A stretch of DNA of 64,000 nucleotides from Allobosea sp. BH3. GTDB taxonomy: Bacteria; Pseudomonadota; Alphaproteobacteria; Rhizobiales; Beijerinckiaceae. Shown one piece after another: positions 53,612-62,670 of the stretch. Within the stretch, counting starts at the first letter, position 1. Each line of letters opens with the position of its first letter. The stretch lies in the NCBI RefSeq assembly GCF_025499465.1, contig NZ_JAIMCA010000002.1:558001-622000 (forward strand), read 5' to 3'. The position numbers were made by a program, and so were the translations under genes. Under the pieces are notes generated by a model. The model was not told the origin of the DNA. It was given only the letters and a program-made list of their open reading frames with translations, and did no database searches.

Positions 53612-54028
53612 TTAGCTCCAAAATTTGAGATAATCGGTTTGGGTAGCTATTCTGCACTGCCGTCGCTCTTGGCAGGCGCGCGTCGGTTTCGAGCCCGCTC
53701 GCAAAGATCGATTTCGGCGCGCCTTACGGCCGGCAAGGACGGAGCCCCCCGGACGGAAAAGCGGTGGAAACGGCACAGGCGGATCTCGGCTAGTCCTCGC
53801 ACCGGTTAGCATCGTCCCCGAGGGCATGGCGAAATAGCACTCGTCCTCGTAATCCAGGGGGGTCCCATCTTCGAGGGTGTAGGAGGTTCGCGTACCTGGA
53901 AGATGGCGCCAGACAATAACCGTGTGGCGATTGCTTTCATCGTCCTGGCAGAGCTCTCGATAGAGCCCCCGTCTGACTGGAGGAAAGCGTCTTGCCGGCT
54001 GCTGGGTCGGCATTCTTGGAGCGACCAT
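53612..54028 (-). CDS. Hypothetical protein, possibly with an altered C-terminus
   Basis: A 138-residue product. Residues about 18-76 look like a compact conserved domain (RGLYRELCQDDESNRHTVIVW, in part, then RHLPGTRTSYTLEDGTPLDYEDECYFAMPSG). After Met-Leu-Thr-Gly near residue 76 the composition turns Arg/Pro-rich and no longer looks folded. I suspect that the original gene ended near there and that a frameshift or lost stop has extended it. Function unknown. It lies among small genes of the same strand. Confidence 0.5.
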   Translation of the reverse strand: MVAPRMPTQQPARRFPPVRRGLYRELCQDDESNRHTVIVWRHLPGTRTSYTLEDGTPLDYEDECYFAMPSGTMLTGARTSRDPPVPFPPLFRPGGSVLAGRKARRNRSLRAGSKPTRACQERRQCRIATQTDYLKFWS

Positions 54029-54097
54029 GCAAACGCCTCACGCAACACACTGATTGCGATTCAACGGCGCCTCGATCGCGTCGTTCCTTGCGGGAGG

Positions 54098-54448
54098 TTA
54101 GGTGTCCAAACGCGACAGAACTCGGCGATCGGATGCGATGCCAATCCCGCCTGTCTCGCTGCCGGCGCCTGACGCCTTCTCCTCGACGTACTTGAGTCGG
54201 GTCGCCGCTGTGTTTGGAAGCCCTCGCGCTTCGAGCCAGGCGAGGAACCCATCGGGTTTGATGGTCACGATCTGCAGGGCGCGGCCTCGCGCCAGCCATG
54301 CATTTATGACGCTCAGTGCTGCCTTGTGCCAAGCGTCGTAGTCGCTCGGCATTTCATCATGATCGTGGGCAAGCTCCCACAAGCGCTGAAAATCAGCGCG
54401 CTCGTACCACGGTAATGCTACCGTGTACTCTTCGACTGTCGGTTTCAC
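54098..54448 (-). CDS. Hypothetical protein
   Basis: A 116-residue soluble protein starting with GTG: VKPTVEEYTVALPWYERADF. The centre (YDAWHKAALSVINAWLARGR, ALQIVTIKPDGFLAWLEARG) is amphipathic and helix-rich and looks conserved, ending in RLKYVEEKA. The last 25 residues look less ordered. There is no known domain that I can name. It is on the same strand as its three small neighbours. Confidence 0.55.
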   Translation of the reverse strand: MKPTVEEYTVALPWYERADFQRLWELAHDHDEMPSDYDAWHKAALSVINAWLARGRALQIVTIKPDGFLAWLEARGLPNTAATRLKYVEEKASGAGSETGGIGIASDRRVLSRLDT

Positions 54449-54582
54449 TATTTTTGCCGATCGTCCGCGTTCGACGCGGGAACCGAGGATGCTAACCGCC
54501 TGTGCCGGGTAGTCGGCGATTGATCAGTTGACGATTCTAGACCCTCCGTAAATCCGGCGCTCCATCATTTGATGGGTGTTGC

Positions 54583-54861
54583 TCACTTTCTCCGTCTCCG
54601 GAAGCGCGCCCAAAATCCTGCCAGCGTGCCCTTGGTAGGTGGCGGTTTTTGAGGTCTCTCATCAGACCGCGCACCGGTGATCAAGCGGTAGTATTGTTCG
54701 GCCTCGTCAGTGAACTGGACCTGACCTCCGGTCCGCCGAGCCAACCGCTCAGCCGTTTCTACAACGACCGTGAGATCGGGGGAGCGGCTGTAGTCGGCAC
54801 CAGTAACATCGCGGAAGCCCCACTCGTTACCCAATCGGCATATCGTGAAAATTTGGGCCAT
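54583..54861 (-). CDS. Hypothetical small protein
   Basis: A 92-residue product from the ATG at 54861, which has AGGA six bases upstream. It begins MAQIFTICRLGNEWGFRDVT and continues with a helix (VVVETAERLARRTGGQVQF) and a basic tail ending RFRRRRK. It may be a small alpha-beta domain, like other DUF2188-type proteins, but I cannot assign it. The frame is open to 54963, without a better start. Confidence 0.55.
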   Translation of the reverse strand: MAQIFTICRLGNEWGFRDVTGADYSRSPDLTVVVETAERLARRTGGQVQFTDEAEQYYRLITGARSDERPQKPPPTKGTLAGFWARFRRRRK

Positions 54862-55444
54862 ATCGGTCCTCGACAGAGACGAGCCTGAACGCGACGAGCG
54901 TCGGGCGGTTCCGTCGCGGCGGGGTGCAGACGCAGCGAGCGCGCCTACCCCGGAACGTTTCACACCGCAGCCAGTTGCCGACTCGGTTGCGTTGCGGAGT
55001 TGCGTTGGTGTGTACGCTTAGGTTGCTCAAAGCCGGGTCCGCTGGGCTCGGGGGCTTTGAGCGACCCGGCGTCCTCACGCCATAAGCCCGGCGCATCGAA
55101 AGGCTGCGGTGCGAAACTAAACGACTCTCGACCACGGCGATGCCTTCGCCGACGAGGCCGAGGCGTATCGCGATGACTTTGCAGAGGTGACCGCTGACCA
55201 CCTGAGCGAGGGAGCAAGCCGATACCGGAAAGCGGCCCCCTCCCCTTTCAGACCCCAGGGCATTTCCGCGTTTTCTCTGGATCGCGAAAATGCTCCATCT
55301 CCTCGTCGCAACGCATTTTCTTCACGCGACCCGACACCCACTTCGCTCGAAAATGCTCTAGAGCCCGTAGATCGCCTCGCTCGATGCCTTTTGGGGCGAT
55401 CGCGACATGCGCCTCCTGACACAGGCCACCGGGACACTGACCGC
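54862..55444. other. Intergenic region with a dispersed repeat
   Basis: About 580 bases. I find no credible gene. The right part (about 55268-55365) is a repeat-like element; the rest holds a short G/T-rich stretch (about 54985-55012) and nothing else recognisable. Confidence 0.5.
55268..55365. repeat. Dispersed intergenic repeat, Hyphomicrobiales type
   Basis: Read on the minus strand it begins CTAGAGCATTTTCGAGCGAAG, continues with TCGCGTGAAGAAAATGCGTTG, quoted in part, and includes a second GAGCATTTTCGCGAT. Elements with AGCATTTTC..GCGAAGTGG..TTCGCGTGAAGAAAATGCG are common between genes in this order. GAGCATTTTCG occurs twice inside it. Confidence 0.5.
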
Positions 55445-55888
55445 TCAAACGTTGCCGAGCAGCCGCTCCAGCTTCTCGATATAGGCTGGCGGAAGCTGGT
55501 TGGCGCGGGCGCCCTTCAGCAGCGGCACCTTGTAGTGCGCGGGCGCGCCGGCCGGCCCCGATGGCGCGGGTATGTCGTAGGTCGTCGAGGCCATTGTCCG
55601 GCCGTCGGGCGTATGCAGGACAATCGATTTATGGGCCCAGTGCCCCTTGTCGGTGCCAGCAGAACGATCCATCGCCGCCATGTCCGCTTCAGACAGCTCG
55701 TAGTGCACGCCCCATGTTTCGGCTCCGTCCAGGGGCGCGAGCCGCGCTCCCTCATAGGCTCCGTCCGTGGTCTTGCCGAAGGTGAGCTCGTAATCCTTCA
55801 AGCAGGCGATGCCGAGCGCGCGAGCGGATGGCGCGACCCCGTGGATCAGTTCGATGTCCATCAGATTGGCATAGGCGAAATAGTTCAC
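55445..55888 (-). CDS. Gamma-glutamylcyclotransferase-like protein lacking the expected catalytic Glu
   Basis: A 147-residue protein of the GGCT/AIG2 beta-barrel fold. The N-terminal substrate loop, normally YFAYGSNM, reads YFAYANLM, and the block that holds the catalytic Glu (LDxxEG in relatives) reads MDRSAG, with Ala77 in its place. The rest (TWGVHYELSEADM, LPPAYIEKLERLLG) fits the family. So it is unlikely to be a standard gamma-glutamyl cyclase; it may bind a ligand or use other chemistry. The start is GTG with GGAG upstream. It is the last gene of a peptide-type ABC operon, 13 bases after the ATPase gene. Confidence 0.85.
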   Translation of the reverse strand: MNYFAYANLMDIELIHGVAPSARALGIACLKDYELTFGKTTDGAYEGARLAPLDGAETWGVHYELSEADMAAMDRSAGTDKGHWAHKSIVLHTPDGRTMASTTYDIPAPSGPAGAPAHYKVPLLKGARANQLPPAYIEKLERLLGNV

Positions 55889-55901
55889 GGCGATCTCCGT
55901 T

Positions 55902-56954
55902 TCATGCTGAGGGAGCGTCCAGACTTTGGCCGCGCAAGGCGTCCCAGGTCCGCGGCAGGGCTGCGAGAGGGGCGAGCGTGTCGATCTCGGCGGCGCGGTG
56001 GCAGCGGGCCTGCCGTCCGACGTCGATGCTCGTCAGCGGAGGCGGCTCGGCGTGGCAGCGCAGCAGCGCGAAGGGACAGCGGGCGGCGAAGCGGCAGCCG
56101 GCCGGCGGATCGACGAGATCGGGCGGCCCGCCCGGGATGGCGATCGGCTCTTCACGGCTGCCGAGCCGCGGCAGGGCATTCTTGAGCCCGAGCGTGTAGG
56201 GATGGGCCGGCCGGCGGATCACGTCCCGCGTCGGCCCCGTCTCGACGATCATGCCGGCATACATCACCGCCACCCGCTCACAGTTCTCGATGACGAGGGC
56301 GAGGTCATGCGTCACCAGCAGCAGAGAGAAGCCGAGCCGCTGCTGGAGTTCGCGCAGGCTGCGGAAGATCTGGTCCTGCACCACGACGTCGAGCGCGGTC
56401 GTCGGCTCGTCGGCGAGCACGAGCGGCGGCTCCAGCGCCAGCGCCATGGCGATGATGGCCCGCTGGCGCATGCCGCCCGAGAACTGGTGCGGAAAATCGC
56501 GCGCCCGCTCGGGTGCGACGCCGACCATGGCGAGCAGCGCTTGCGTGCGGCGCCAGGCTTCCGCGCGCGATACATCGCGGTGCGCGAGGATCGCCTCCGC
56601 GATCTGGTCGCCGACGCTGAGCACGGGGTTGAGGGCATTGAGCGCGCTCTGCGTCACCATCGAGATGCCGGCCCAGCGCACGGCGCGCCGCTGTTCCGCG
56701 GTGGCCGAGACGAGGTCTCGCCCCTGGAAGGCGATGCTGCCGGCATCGATGCGGGCATTGCCCGGCATCACGCCCATCACGGTCTTCAGCAAGGTGCTCT
56801 TGCCGCAACCGGACTCGCCGATCAGCCCGAGATTTTCGCCCTTCCCGAGATCGAGGTCGATCTCGGACAGCGCGCTGGCTCGCCCGCGCTGCGTGGAATA
56901 GCTCGCCGAAAGCCCGGAGATCGACAGGAGGGAATGGGAGCCGCTGGCGTCCAT
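55902..56954 (-). CDS. Peptide-type ABC transporter ATPase (DppD-like)
   Basis: A 350-residue ATPase: Walker [25 protein letters not shown], signature FSGGMRQR, Walker [14 protein letters not shown]-loop [10 protein letters not shown]. The C-terminal oligopeptide-transporter domain has the cysteine pattern [15 protein letters not shown], common in this family and possibly an iron-sulfur or structural site. It is the fifth gene of the operon and starts four bases after the DppC-like stop. Confidence 0.92.
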   Translation of the reverse strand: MDASGSHSLLSISGLSASYSTQRGRASALSEIDLDLGKGENLGLIGESGCGKSTLLKTVMGVMPGNARIDAGSIAFQGRDLVSATAEQRRAVRWAGISMVTQSALNALNPVLSVGDQIAEAILAHRDVSRAEAWRRTQALLAMVGVAPERARDFPHQFSGGMRQRAIIAMALALEPPLVLADEPTTALDVVVQDQIFRSLRELQQRLGFSLLLVTHDLALVIENCERVAVMYAGMIVETGPTRDVIRRPAHPYTLGLKNALPRLGSREEPIAIPGGPPDLVDPPAGCRFAARCPFALLRCHAEPPPLTSIDVGRQARCHRAAEIDTLAPLAALPRTWDALRGQSLDAPSA

Positions 56955-56958
56955 GGCT

Positions 56959-57822
56959 CTAGCCCATCCTCAGGCGCGGATTGACGACCTGCTCATAGGC
57001 GCGGCCGACGAAATAGACGGCCGAAACGAGGAGCATGATCGCAATGCCCGGCGGCACCACCCACCAGGGCGCGCGATACATCATCTGCGAGGCGTAGGCG
57101 TCGTAGACGATGGAGCCCCAGCTCACCACGGACGGGTCGCCGAAGCCGAGAAAGCCGATGCTGGCCTCGGTGATGATCGCCCAGGCTAGCGCGAAGGCGA
57201 CGCTGACCAGCGCGATCGGCATGATGTTGGGCGCGATCTCGCGGTAGATGATGGCGAAGTCGCTCGCTCCGGTGATCCGGGCCGCCGCCACGAACGGCAT
57301 CTCGCGCAGCGACAGGACCTGCGCGCGCACCACCCGCGCCGTCGAGCGCCACATCACCAGCGTCATGGCGATGACCATAGTCGTCAGGCTGCGGCCGGTG
57401 AGCGAGAGCACGATGATGATGAAGGGCAGGAAGGGCAGCCCGAGGAACATGTCGGTCAGCCGCATCAGGAAGGAGTCGATCCGGCCGCCGAAATAGCCGG
57501 AGATCAGCCCGATATTGACGCCGATCAGTACGGTGCCGAGCGCCGTCAGCCCGCCGACGAGCAGGGCCGGCCTTGCACCGACCAGGATCTGGCTGAAGAC
57601 GTCGCGGCCGAGCAGCGTGGTGCCGAGCCAGTGCTGCCAGGAGGGCGGCGCCAGCCGCAGCAGCTTGCCGGCAGCGTCGTAGTTGCGCGCGACGGGATCG
57701 TAAGGCGCGATCGCCGGGCCCAGGACGGCCAGCGCGACGCAAATCGCGAGGATCACCAGGCCTGTGGGGCCGAAGGGACCGCGCCAGACTGCGCGAAAGA
57801 AGTCGAGGATGATCGCAGCCAT
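56959..57822 (-). CDS. Peptide-type ABC transporter permease (DppC-like)
   Basis: A 287-residue permease with six predicted spans. The N-terminal block [20 protein letters not shown] and [19 protein letters not shown] are DppC hallmarks. The EAA loop is [22 protein letters not shown]. It is two bases from the DppB-like gene and forms the channel with it. Confidence 0.92.
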   Translation of the reverse strand: MAAIILDFFRAVWRGPFGPTGLVILAICVALAVLGPAIAPYDPVARNYDAAGKLLRLAPPSWQHWLGTTLLGRDVFSQILVGARPALLVGGLTALGTVLIGVNIGLISGYFGGRIDSFLMRLTDMFLGLPFLPFIIIVLSLTGRSLTTMVIAMTLVMWRSTARVVRAQVLSLREMPFVAAARITGASDFAIIYREIAPNIMPIALVSVAFALAWAIITEASIGFLGFGDPSVVSWGSIVYDAYASQMMYRAPWWVVPPGIAIMLLVSAVYFVGRAYEQVVNPRLRMG

Positions 57823-57824
57823 GG

Positions 57825-58796
57825 TCAGTCGTAGACGATGCGTGGGTCGAGCAGACCGTAGAGCAGGTCCGCGACGAAGGTGCCGAGCACGGTCAGCAGC
57901 GCGATGAGCAGGAAGGCGGCCTGCGCGACCGGATAATCAGCGCGACTGATGGCCTCGATCATCAGCAGGCCGAGCCCGGGCCAGGAGAACACCGTCTCGA
58001 TCACCACCGAGCCGGCCACGGCCCAGCCGAGGATCATCGGCAGCGTCGTGGCCAGCGGCAGCAGCGCGTTGCGGGCGGCATGCCTGAAGAGGACGCGGCG
58101 CTCGCTCAGCCCCTTCATGCGGGCGAGTTCGATATAATCCTCGCCGATGGTCGACAGCATGGTCGAGCGCATCAGCAGCAGCGGAAAGCAGAGCTGGTAG
58201 AGCGTGTTGACCAGGAAGGGCAGCGCCAGATGGTGCAAGAAGTCGAGCGATAGGTACATCCGCCAGTCCTGCTCCGGGAAAAGGCCAGGCGTGACGATGT
58301 GGCCGATCGGGAACAGGTCGAGCTTGATCGAGAACAGCAGGATGGCGAGCATGCTGAGCCAGAACAGCGGCGCCGATTGCAGCGCGGTCGCGGTCAGCAC
58401 GACGCTGACTTCCGCGCCGCCGCCGCGCTTCCATGCGGCCATCGCCCCGATGACCGCGCCGATCAGATAGGCGGCGAGCATGGAGGGAAGGATCAGCAAA
58501 AGCGTGTTGAGGAGCCGGCCCTGGATCATCTCGAAGACCGGCCGGTTGGTCTGAAACGAGAAACCGAAATCGAGGACGCAGAGATTGCGCAGATAGAGCA
58601 GGTATTGCTCGAAGAGCGGCCGATCGAGCCCGAACTGCTGCCGCATCGCCTCCTGCGCCTTCGGATAGAGCGAAGGGCTGATCACGGTCGCGGTCGGGTC
58701 ACCGGGCAGCAGCCGGAACAGGAAGAACATCAGCGTCGCCATCGCGAACAGCGTCAGAACCATGTGCCCGAGGCGGCGAACGAGATAGCTGGCCAT
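57825..58796 (-). CDS. Peptide-type ABC transporter permease (DppB-like)
   Basis: A 323-residue permease that begins MASYLVRRLGHMVLTLFAMA and has the DppB block LFRLLPGDPTATVI. The EAA-like loop is YIELARMKGLSERRVLFRHAARN. The long periplasmic loop after the first span is usual. It starts three bases after the DppF-like ATPase stop. Confidence 0.92.
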   Translation of the reverse strand: MASYLVRRLGHMVLTLFAMATLMFFLFRLLPGDPTATVISPSLYPKAQEAMRQQFGLDRPLFEQYLLYLRNLCVLDFGFSFQTNRPVFEMIQGRLLNTLLLILPSMLAAYLIGAVIGAMAAWKRGGGAEVSVVLTATALQSAPLFWLSMLAILLFSIKLDLFPIGHIVTPGLFPEQDWRMYLSLDFLHHLALPFLVNTLYQLCFPLLLMRSTMLSTIGEDYIELARMKGLSERRVLFRHAARNALLPLATTLPMILGWAVAGSVVIETVFSWPGLGLLMIEAISRADYPVAQAAFLLIALLTVLGTFVADLLYGLLDPRIVYD

Positions 58797-58799
58797 GGC

Positions 58800-59645
58800 T
58801 CAAACCACCGCCTGCGTGGTACCGGGGAGCGGGCCCCGCACGACATCGGGATCGGCGGAAGGGATGGCGGCGATCAGGGCGCGCGTATAGGCATCGCTCG
58901 GCGCCGACAGAACCTCCTCGACCGGGCCGGTCTCGACGATACGGCCGCGATGCATGATCGCCAGCCGATCGCAGACCGCGCCGACGGTGGCGAGGTCGTG
59001 GGTGATGTAGAGCATCGCGATGCCGCGCTGGCGGGCGAGGCGCTTGAGCAACCGCACGATGTCCCATTTGATCGAGACGTCGAGCATCGAGACCGGCTCG
59101 TCGGCGACGAGAAAGCGCGGCTCGAGGATGATCGCGCGGGCGATGCAGACACGCTGGCGCTGGCCGCCGCTGAGCTGGTGCGGGTGCTGGTCGAGATAGC
59201 TATCGGCCGGGTTGAGACCGACCTCGGCCAGGACGGCGCGCACGCTCTTGGCGATGGCCACGCGGTCGCGCACGCCCTGATAGAACAACGGTCGTCCGAC
59301 AAGCTCCTCGACCGTGTGCTGCGGGTTGAGAGCCCCGTACGGGTCCTGGAAGATCATCTGCACCTGGCGGTGGAAGGCCTTCTTGTCCCGGGCGCGCGCC
59401 GCTGCGCTGTCAATGCCTTCGATCAGGATCGTGCCTGCGCTCGGCGTCTCCAGCCCGACGAGCAGGCGACCGGTGGTCGACTTGCCGCTGCCGGATTCGC
59501 CGACGAGACCCAGGACCTCGCCGGCGCCGATCCGGAAGCTGACTCCGTCGACCGCCCGCGTCACCTCGCCTCGCCGGCCGGGCAGCAGCGAGCGCAGCCC
59601 GGCGGACGCCGCATAGTGCTTGGTCAGATTCCTGACGTCGATCAT
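58800..59645 (-). CDS. Peptide-type ABC transporter ATPase (DppF-like)
   Basis: A 281-residue ATPase: Walker A VGESGSGKST, FQDPYGALNPQHTV, signature LSGGQRQR, Walker B FLVADEPVSMLD and H-loop ITHDLATVG. It is shorter than most DppF proteins because the C-terminal oligopeptide domain is brief. It is the second gene, after the binding protein, from which an intercistronic hairpin separates it. Confidence 0.9.
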   Translation of the reverse strand: MIDVRNLTKHYAASAGLRSLLPGRRGEVTRAVDGVSFRIGAGEVLGLVGESGSGKSTTGRLLVGLETPSAGTILIEGIDSAAARARDKKAFHRQVQMIFQDPYGALNPQHTVEELVGRPLFYQGVRDRVAIAKSVRAVLAEVGLNPADSYLDQHPHQLSGGQRQRVCIARAIILEPRFLVADEPVSMLDVSIKWDIVRLLKRLARQRGIAMLYITHDLATVGAVCDRLAIMHRGRIVETGPVEEVLSAPSDAYTRALIAAIPSADPDVVRGPLPGTTQAVV

Positions 59646-59667
59646 CGCAGGATGGCTCGCGTATTCG

Positions 59668-59687
59668 GCGGTCGCGTTACTGACCGC
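59668..59687 (-). terminator. Intercistronic hairpin after the binding-protein gene
   Basis: GCGGTC and GACCGC pair over 6 bp around an 8-base loop, one base beyond the binding-protein stop on the minus strand. It may raise the amount of binding-protein message relative to the rest of the operon. Confidence 0.4.
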
Positions 59688-59688
59688 G

Positions 59689-61296
59689 TCACTTGGCCGG
59701 GGCGCGCAGGCTGCCGTCCGGGCCCCAGCTGAAGCCGGCGGCTTTCAGGATCGCCTTGGCCTTGTCGACGTCATAGGCCGGCAGCGGGATCGAGCTGTCG
59801 TGCCAGAAGGCGTTGACGGGCACGATCGGCGTCGCACTGCGACCGGCATCGCCGCCCAGCACCTCGTCGATGATAGCTTCGTAGGGAATGGCATGCGCCA
59901 GGGCCTGCCGCAGCGCCGTATGAGCGAATACCGGCCGGGCGATGTTGTAGCGCATCGACATATACCCGTTCGAGCGCGCCTGGATCAGCTTGATGTTCTT
60001 CTCGGCCCCAAACTCCTTGACCACGGTCGGCACGATCGGCTGGAAGGAGACGTCGATATCGCCCTTCTTGAGTGCTGCACCGACGAGTTCGGCCGAGCCG
60101 AAGACGATGATCAACAGGTCGGAGGCGGGCTTGGCAAAATGGTCGGCCCGGCGCTGCAGCGAGATCTCCTGCCCCTCGCGCCAGTAACGCAGCGTATAGG
60201 GTCCGCTGCCGATGAGCGGCATGTTGCGGAAGTCCTGCGGCTTGGCGATGCCGGTCTTCTCGACCACGTCCGCCCAGATGTGCCTGGGCAGGATCAGCAC
60301 CTGGCCGAGCGTGTTGATGATGAACGGCGCATAGGCCTCGGTCAGCTTGAAGCGCACGGTCGCGGGGTCGACGACCTCGACCGAGGCCAGCTTCTCCAGG
60401 TATTTCTTGAAATAGGCCGCGTCCCAGCGCTTCACATAGTCGAACGAGAACTTGACGTCCTCGGCGGTGACGGGCTTGCCGTCGCTGAAGCTGTGGCCCT
60501 GGCGCAGCTTGACGACCACGGTGGTGGGGTCGACCACCTCGAGCGCCTCGGCCAGCCACATCCGCGGCGAGCCGTCGGGGCCGAGTTCGACGAGCTTGTC
60601 GTAGACCAGGCTCAGCGTGTTGAAGTCCTCGACGATCGTCGCCGCCAGCGGGTTGAAGGTGCCCTGGTCGATGGTCCGGCCGATCTTCACGGCAGCCCCG
60701 GCCCTGGGCGTCATGCGCAGCATGTTCCAGAGCGAGCGCGGGCCATCGGTGGTGTCCTCATAGCCGGGGATCTCGACCTTGGCTGTGTTCATCGCGAAGG
60801 TGTTGACGACATAGGCAAGGACCGCCTCAGGCTGCTCGTCGGCCAGGACGCGCTGCAGTTCGTAGATCACCTTGCGGCGCTCCTGCGCGTCGTAGAGCGC
60901 GAGCTGCCGGGCGCCGAGTTCGTCGACCTTCGGGCTGGAGAAGGAGCCGACATTGGAATCGCCCGGCGCATTGTTGCGCGAGTTGAACTGGGCGTTGGTG
61001 AAGAAGTCCGGCTCCGAGCGCTGCGGTGAGCCCGAGAGGACCGACAGCACCACGTCGAAGTCGTGCTCCTTGAACCATTTCGACAGCATCGGATTGGGGA
61101 AGGGCTGCGGATCGAGCGTGACCTTGAGCCCGAGCTTGCGCCAGCCTTCGGCGATGTAATTGGAGGTCTCGAAATAGTGCTGGTACTTGGCAGCCGGCCA
61201 GGTCAGCACCTTGATCTCCGGAACCGGCTGCTGCGCCAAGGCCACTGTCGTGCCAAGCCCCATCAGCGCGCCTGCGAATGCTGTCGCGAGCTTCAT
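59689..61296 (-). CDS. Peptide-type ABC transporter substrate-binding protein (family 5)
   Basis: A 535-residue periplasmic binding protein. The signal peptide is MKLATAFAGALMGLGTTVALAQ, cleaved near residue 22. Typical blocks are WLAEALEVVDPTTVVVKLRQ, FSDGKPVTAEDVKFSFDYV and MPLIGSGPYTLRYWREG. I start it at the second of two adjacent ATG codons (61296), because AGGGGA then has normal spacing; the frame is open to 61851 but lies over a LysR gene. It heads the six-gene operon 61296-55445. A LysR gene diverges upstream. Confidence 0.92.
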   Translation of the reverse strand: MKLATAFAGALMGLGTTVALAQQPVPEIKVLTWPAAKYQHYFETSNYIAEGWRKLGLKVTLDPQPFPNPMLSKWFKEHDFDVVLSVLSGSPQRSEPDFFTNAQFNSRNNAPGDSNVGSFSSPKVDELGARQLALYDAQERRKVIYELQRVLADEQPEAVLAYVVNTFAMNTAKVEIPGYEDTTDGPRSLWNMLRMTPRAGAAVKIGRTIDQGTFNPLAATIVEDFNTLSLVYDKLVELGPDGSPRMWLAEALEVVDPTTVVVKLRQGHSFSDGKPVTAEDVKFSFDYVKRWDAAYFKKYLEKLASVEVVDPATVRFKLTEAYAPFIINTLGQVLILPRHIWADVVEKTGIAKPQDFRNMPLIGSGPYTLRYWREGQEISLQRRADHFAKPASDLLIIVFGSAELVGAALKKGDIDVSFQPIVPTVVKEFGAEKNIKLIQARSNGYMSMRYNIARPVFAHTALRQALAHAIPYEAIIDEVLGGDAGRSATPIVPVNAFWHDSSIPLPAYDVDKAKAILKAAGFSWGPDGSLRAPAK

Positions 61297-61434
61297 CATT
61301 CTCCCCTTTCTTTGTGTGCGGCCTGCAAACAAATCCGGCTGAGCGCGGATCTTTCCGCTTGCCCGCCCTATTCCCTCTCCTGGAAAGCTAGGGCTCCCCG
61401 GCAAGCTTGCCCATTGCCGATTTCCGATGCACAT

Positions 61435-61451
61435 CATTCCAAATTGGAATG
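61435..61451. promoter_or_regulatory. Perfect 17-nt palindrome in the divergent LysR/ABC promoter
   Basis: CATTCCAA-A-TTGGAATG has perfect 8-bp arms around one base. It lies between the binding-protein start (61296) and the preferred LysR start (61472), the expected site for a LysR operator. Confidence 0.6.
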
Positions 61452-61471
61452 AACTTGGCGGAACCGGACCA

Positions 61472-62377
61472 ATGCGCAGGACCTTGCCGCCGACGCGGGA
61501 TCTCGCTTGTTTCGAGGCGGTCGCGCGCCATCGCAGCGTCACGCGCGCTGCGGCCGAGCTCAACCTGACGCAGAGCGCCGTCAGCCGCCGGCTCGCCGCG
61601 CTCGAGGAACTGCTCGGCCAGACCCTCTTCTTGCGCGACAAGCAGCGGCTGACGCCGACCGTTGCTGCCGAGGAATATGCCGAGGAGCTGCGCAGCCTGT
61701 TGAATCGGGTCGAAGTGGCGACCACCCGGTTTCTTTCGCACGGACGCAAAGGCGGGGTTTTGACGGTTGCCTGCCTGCCGACCTTCGGCTCGCGCTGGCT
61801 TGTGCCGCGGCTGGCGCGCTTCATCGCCAAGCATCCGACAGTCGACATCAACCTGATCTCAAAGATCCGGCCGTTCAGCTTCGAGGAAGAAAAGGCTCAT
61901 GCCGCGATCCATTTCGGCAGCCCGACCTGGCCGGGCGCCCGCATCCATCACCTGCTGGACGAGCATGTGATCCCGGTCTGCGCGCCCGCCCTGATCGGCG
62001 GCGAAGCCCTCGCGAGCCCCGACGGGTTTGCGCGGCTGCCGCTGCTGCAGCATACGACGCGCCCCTATCTCTGGCGCGATTGGCTGGTCGATGCCGGAGC
62101 CGGCAACGTGAACGGCATCGCCGGGCCGAAGTTCGAGTATTATTCGCTCGTCATCCAGGCCGCGATCGCCGGCATCGGCGTGGCCATCCTGCCGGATTTT
62201 CTGGTGCGGGAGGAAATCCAGTCGGGAGCGCTGATGGTCGCCTGCCCGCACCGCATGCGTTGCGAGGATGCCTACTACGTCGTCTACCCCAAGCGCTTCG
62301 ACGAGAACATCAACGTGCAGGCCTTCGTCGGCTGGCTGCGCGAGGAAGCTGGACGTTACAACGGCGGCCCGGCCTGA
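61472..62377 (+). CDS. LysR-family transcriptional regulator (GcvA-like)
   Basis: A 301-residue LysR protein from the ATG at 61472 (MRRTLPPTRDLACFEAVARHRSVTRAA begins the DNA-binding domain; NLTQSAVSRRLAALEELLGQ is its recognition part). The effector domain ends VGWLREEAGRY. An ATG at 61427 is in frame, but it would place the perfect palindrome 61435-61451 inside the gene, so I prefer the later start. It diverges from the peptide-type ABC operon and probably controls it. Confidence 0.9.
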   Translation: MRRTLPPTRDLACFEAVARHRSVTRAAAELNLTQSAVSRRLAALEELLGQTLFLRDKQRLTPTVAAEEYAEELRSLLNRVEVATTRFLSHGRKGGVLTVACLPTFGSRWLVPRLARFIAKHPTVDINLISKIRPFSFEEEKAHAAIHFGSPTWPGARIHHLLDEHVIPVCAPALIGGEALASPDGFARLPLLQHTTRPYLWRDWLVDAGAGNVNGIAGPKFEYYSLVIQAAIAGIGVAILPDFLVREEIQSGALMVACPHRMRCEDAYYVVYPKRFDENINVQAFVGWLREEAGRYNGGPA

Positions 62378-62670
62378 GCGGCGTCAGCCGGCCAAGCCAC
62401 CCTTTGCAGGCCGGCAATGTAAGATTTCTTCACCAGCTTGAATACTCGAAGCCTTGGTCGCTGGGTAACCCTCTTTGTGCTCCAGCCGAACGCCCGGCAA
62501 GGGGCAGCAGCTCAATGTCTGCCGTGGGCACATCCGGATGCAGATGAGTTCATAACTACCCCGCATCTACGGCAATCAGAAATCTAGACTGCAAGTCATG
62601 GTCAAACCTGGAACGATCTGACATTCTGTCGGCAGCCTCCATTAGAGAGGCGTTGGAGGAGGGAATGCTG
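62378..62670. other. Intergenic region before the TRAP operon
   Basis: About 290 bases with somewhat lower GC than the flanks. It must hold the TRAP promoter, but I cannot point to convincing -35/-10 boxes. No gene is visible. Confidence 0.4.

Noticed and set aside
54960-55437. Minus-strand open frames of 85 and 106 codons
   Set aside because: They run through the dispersed repeat or a G/T-rich stretch and look like chance frames.
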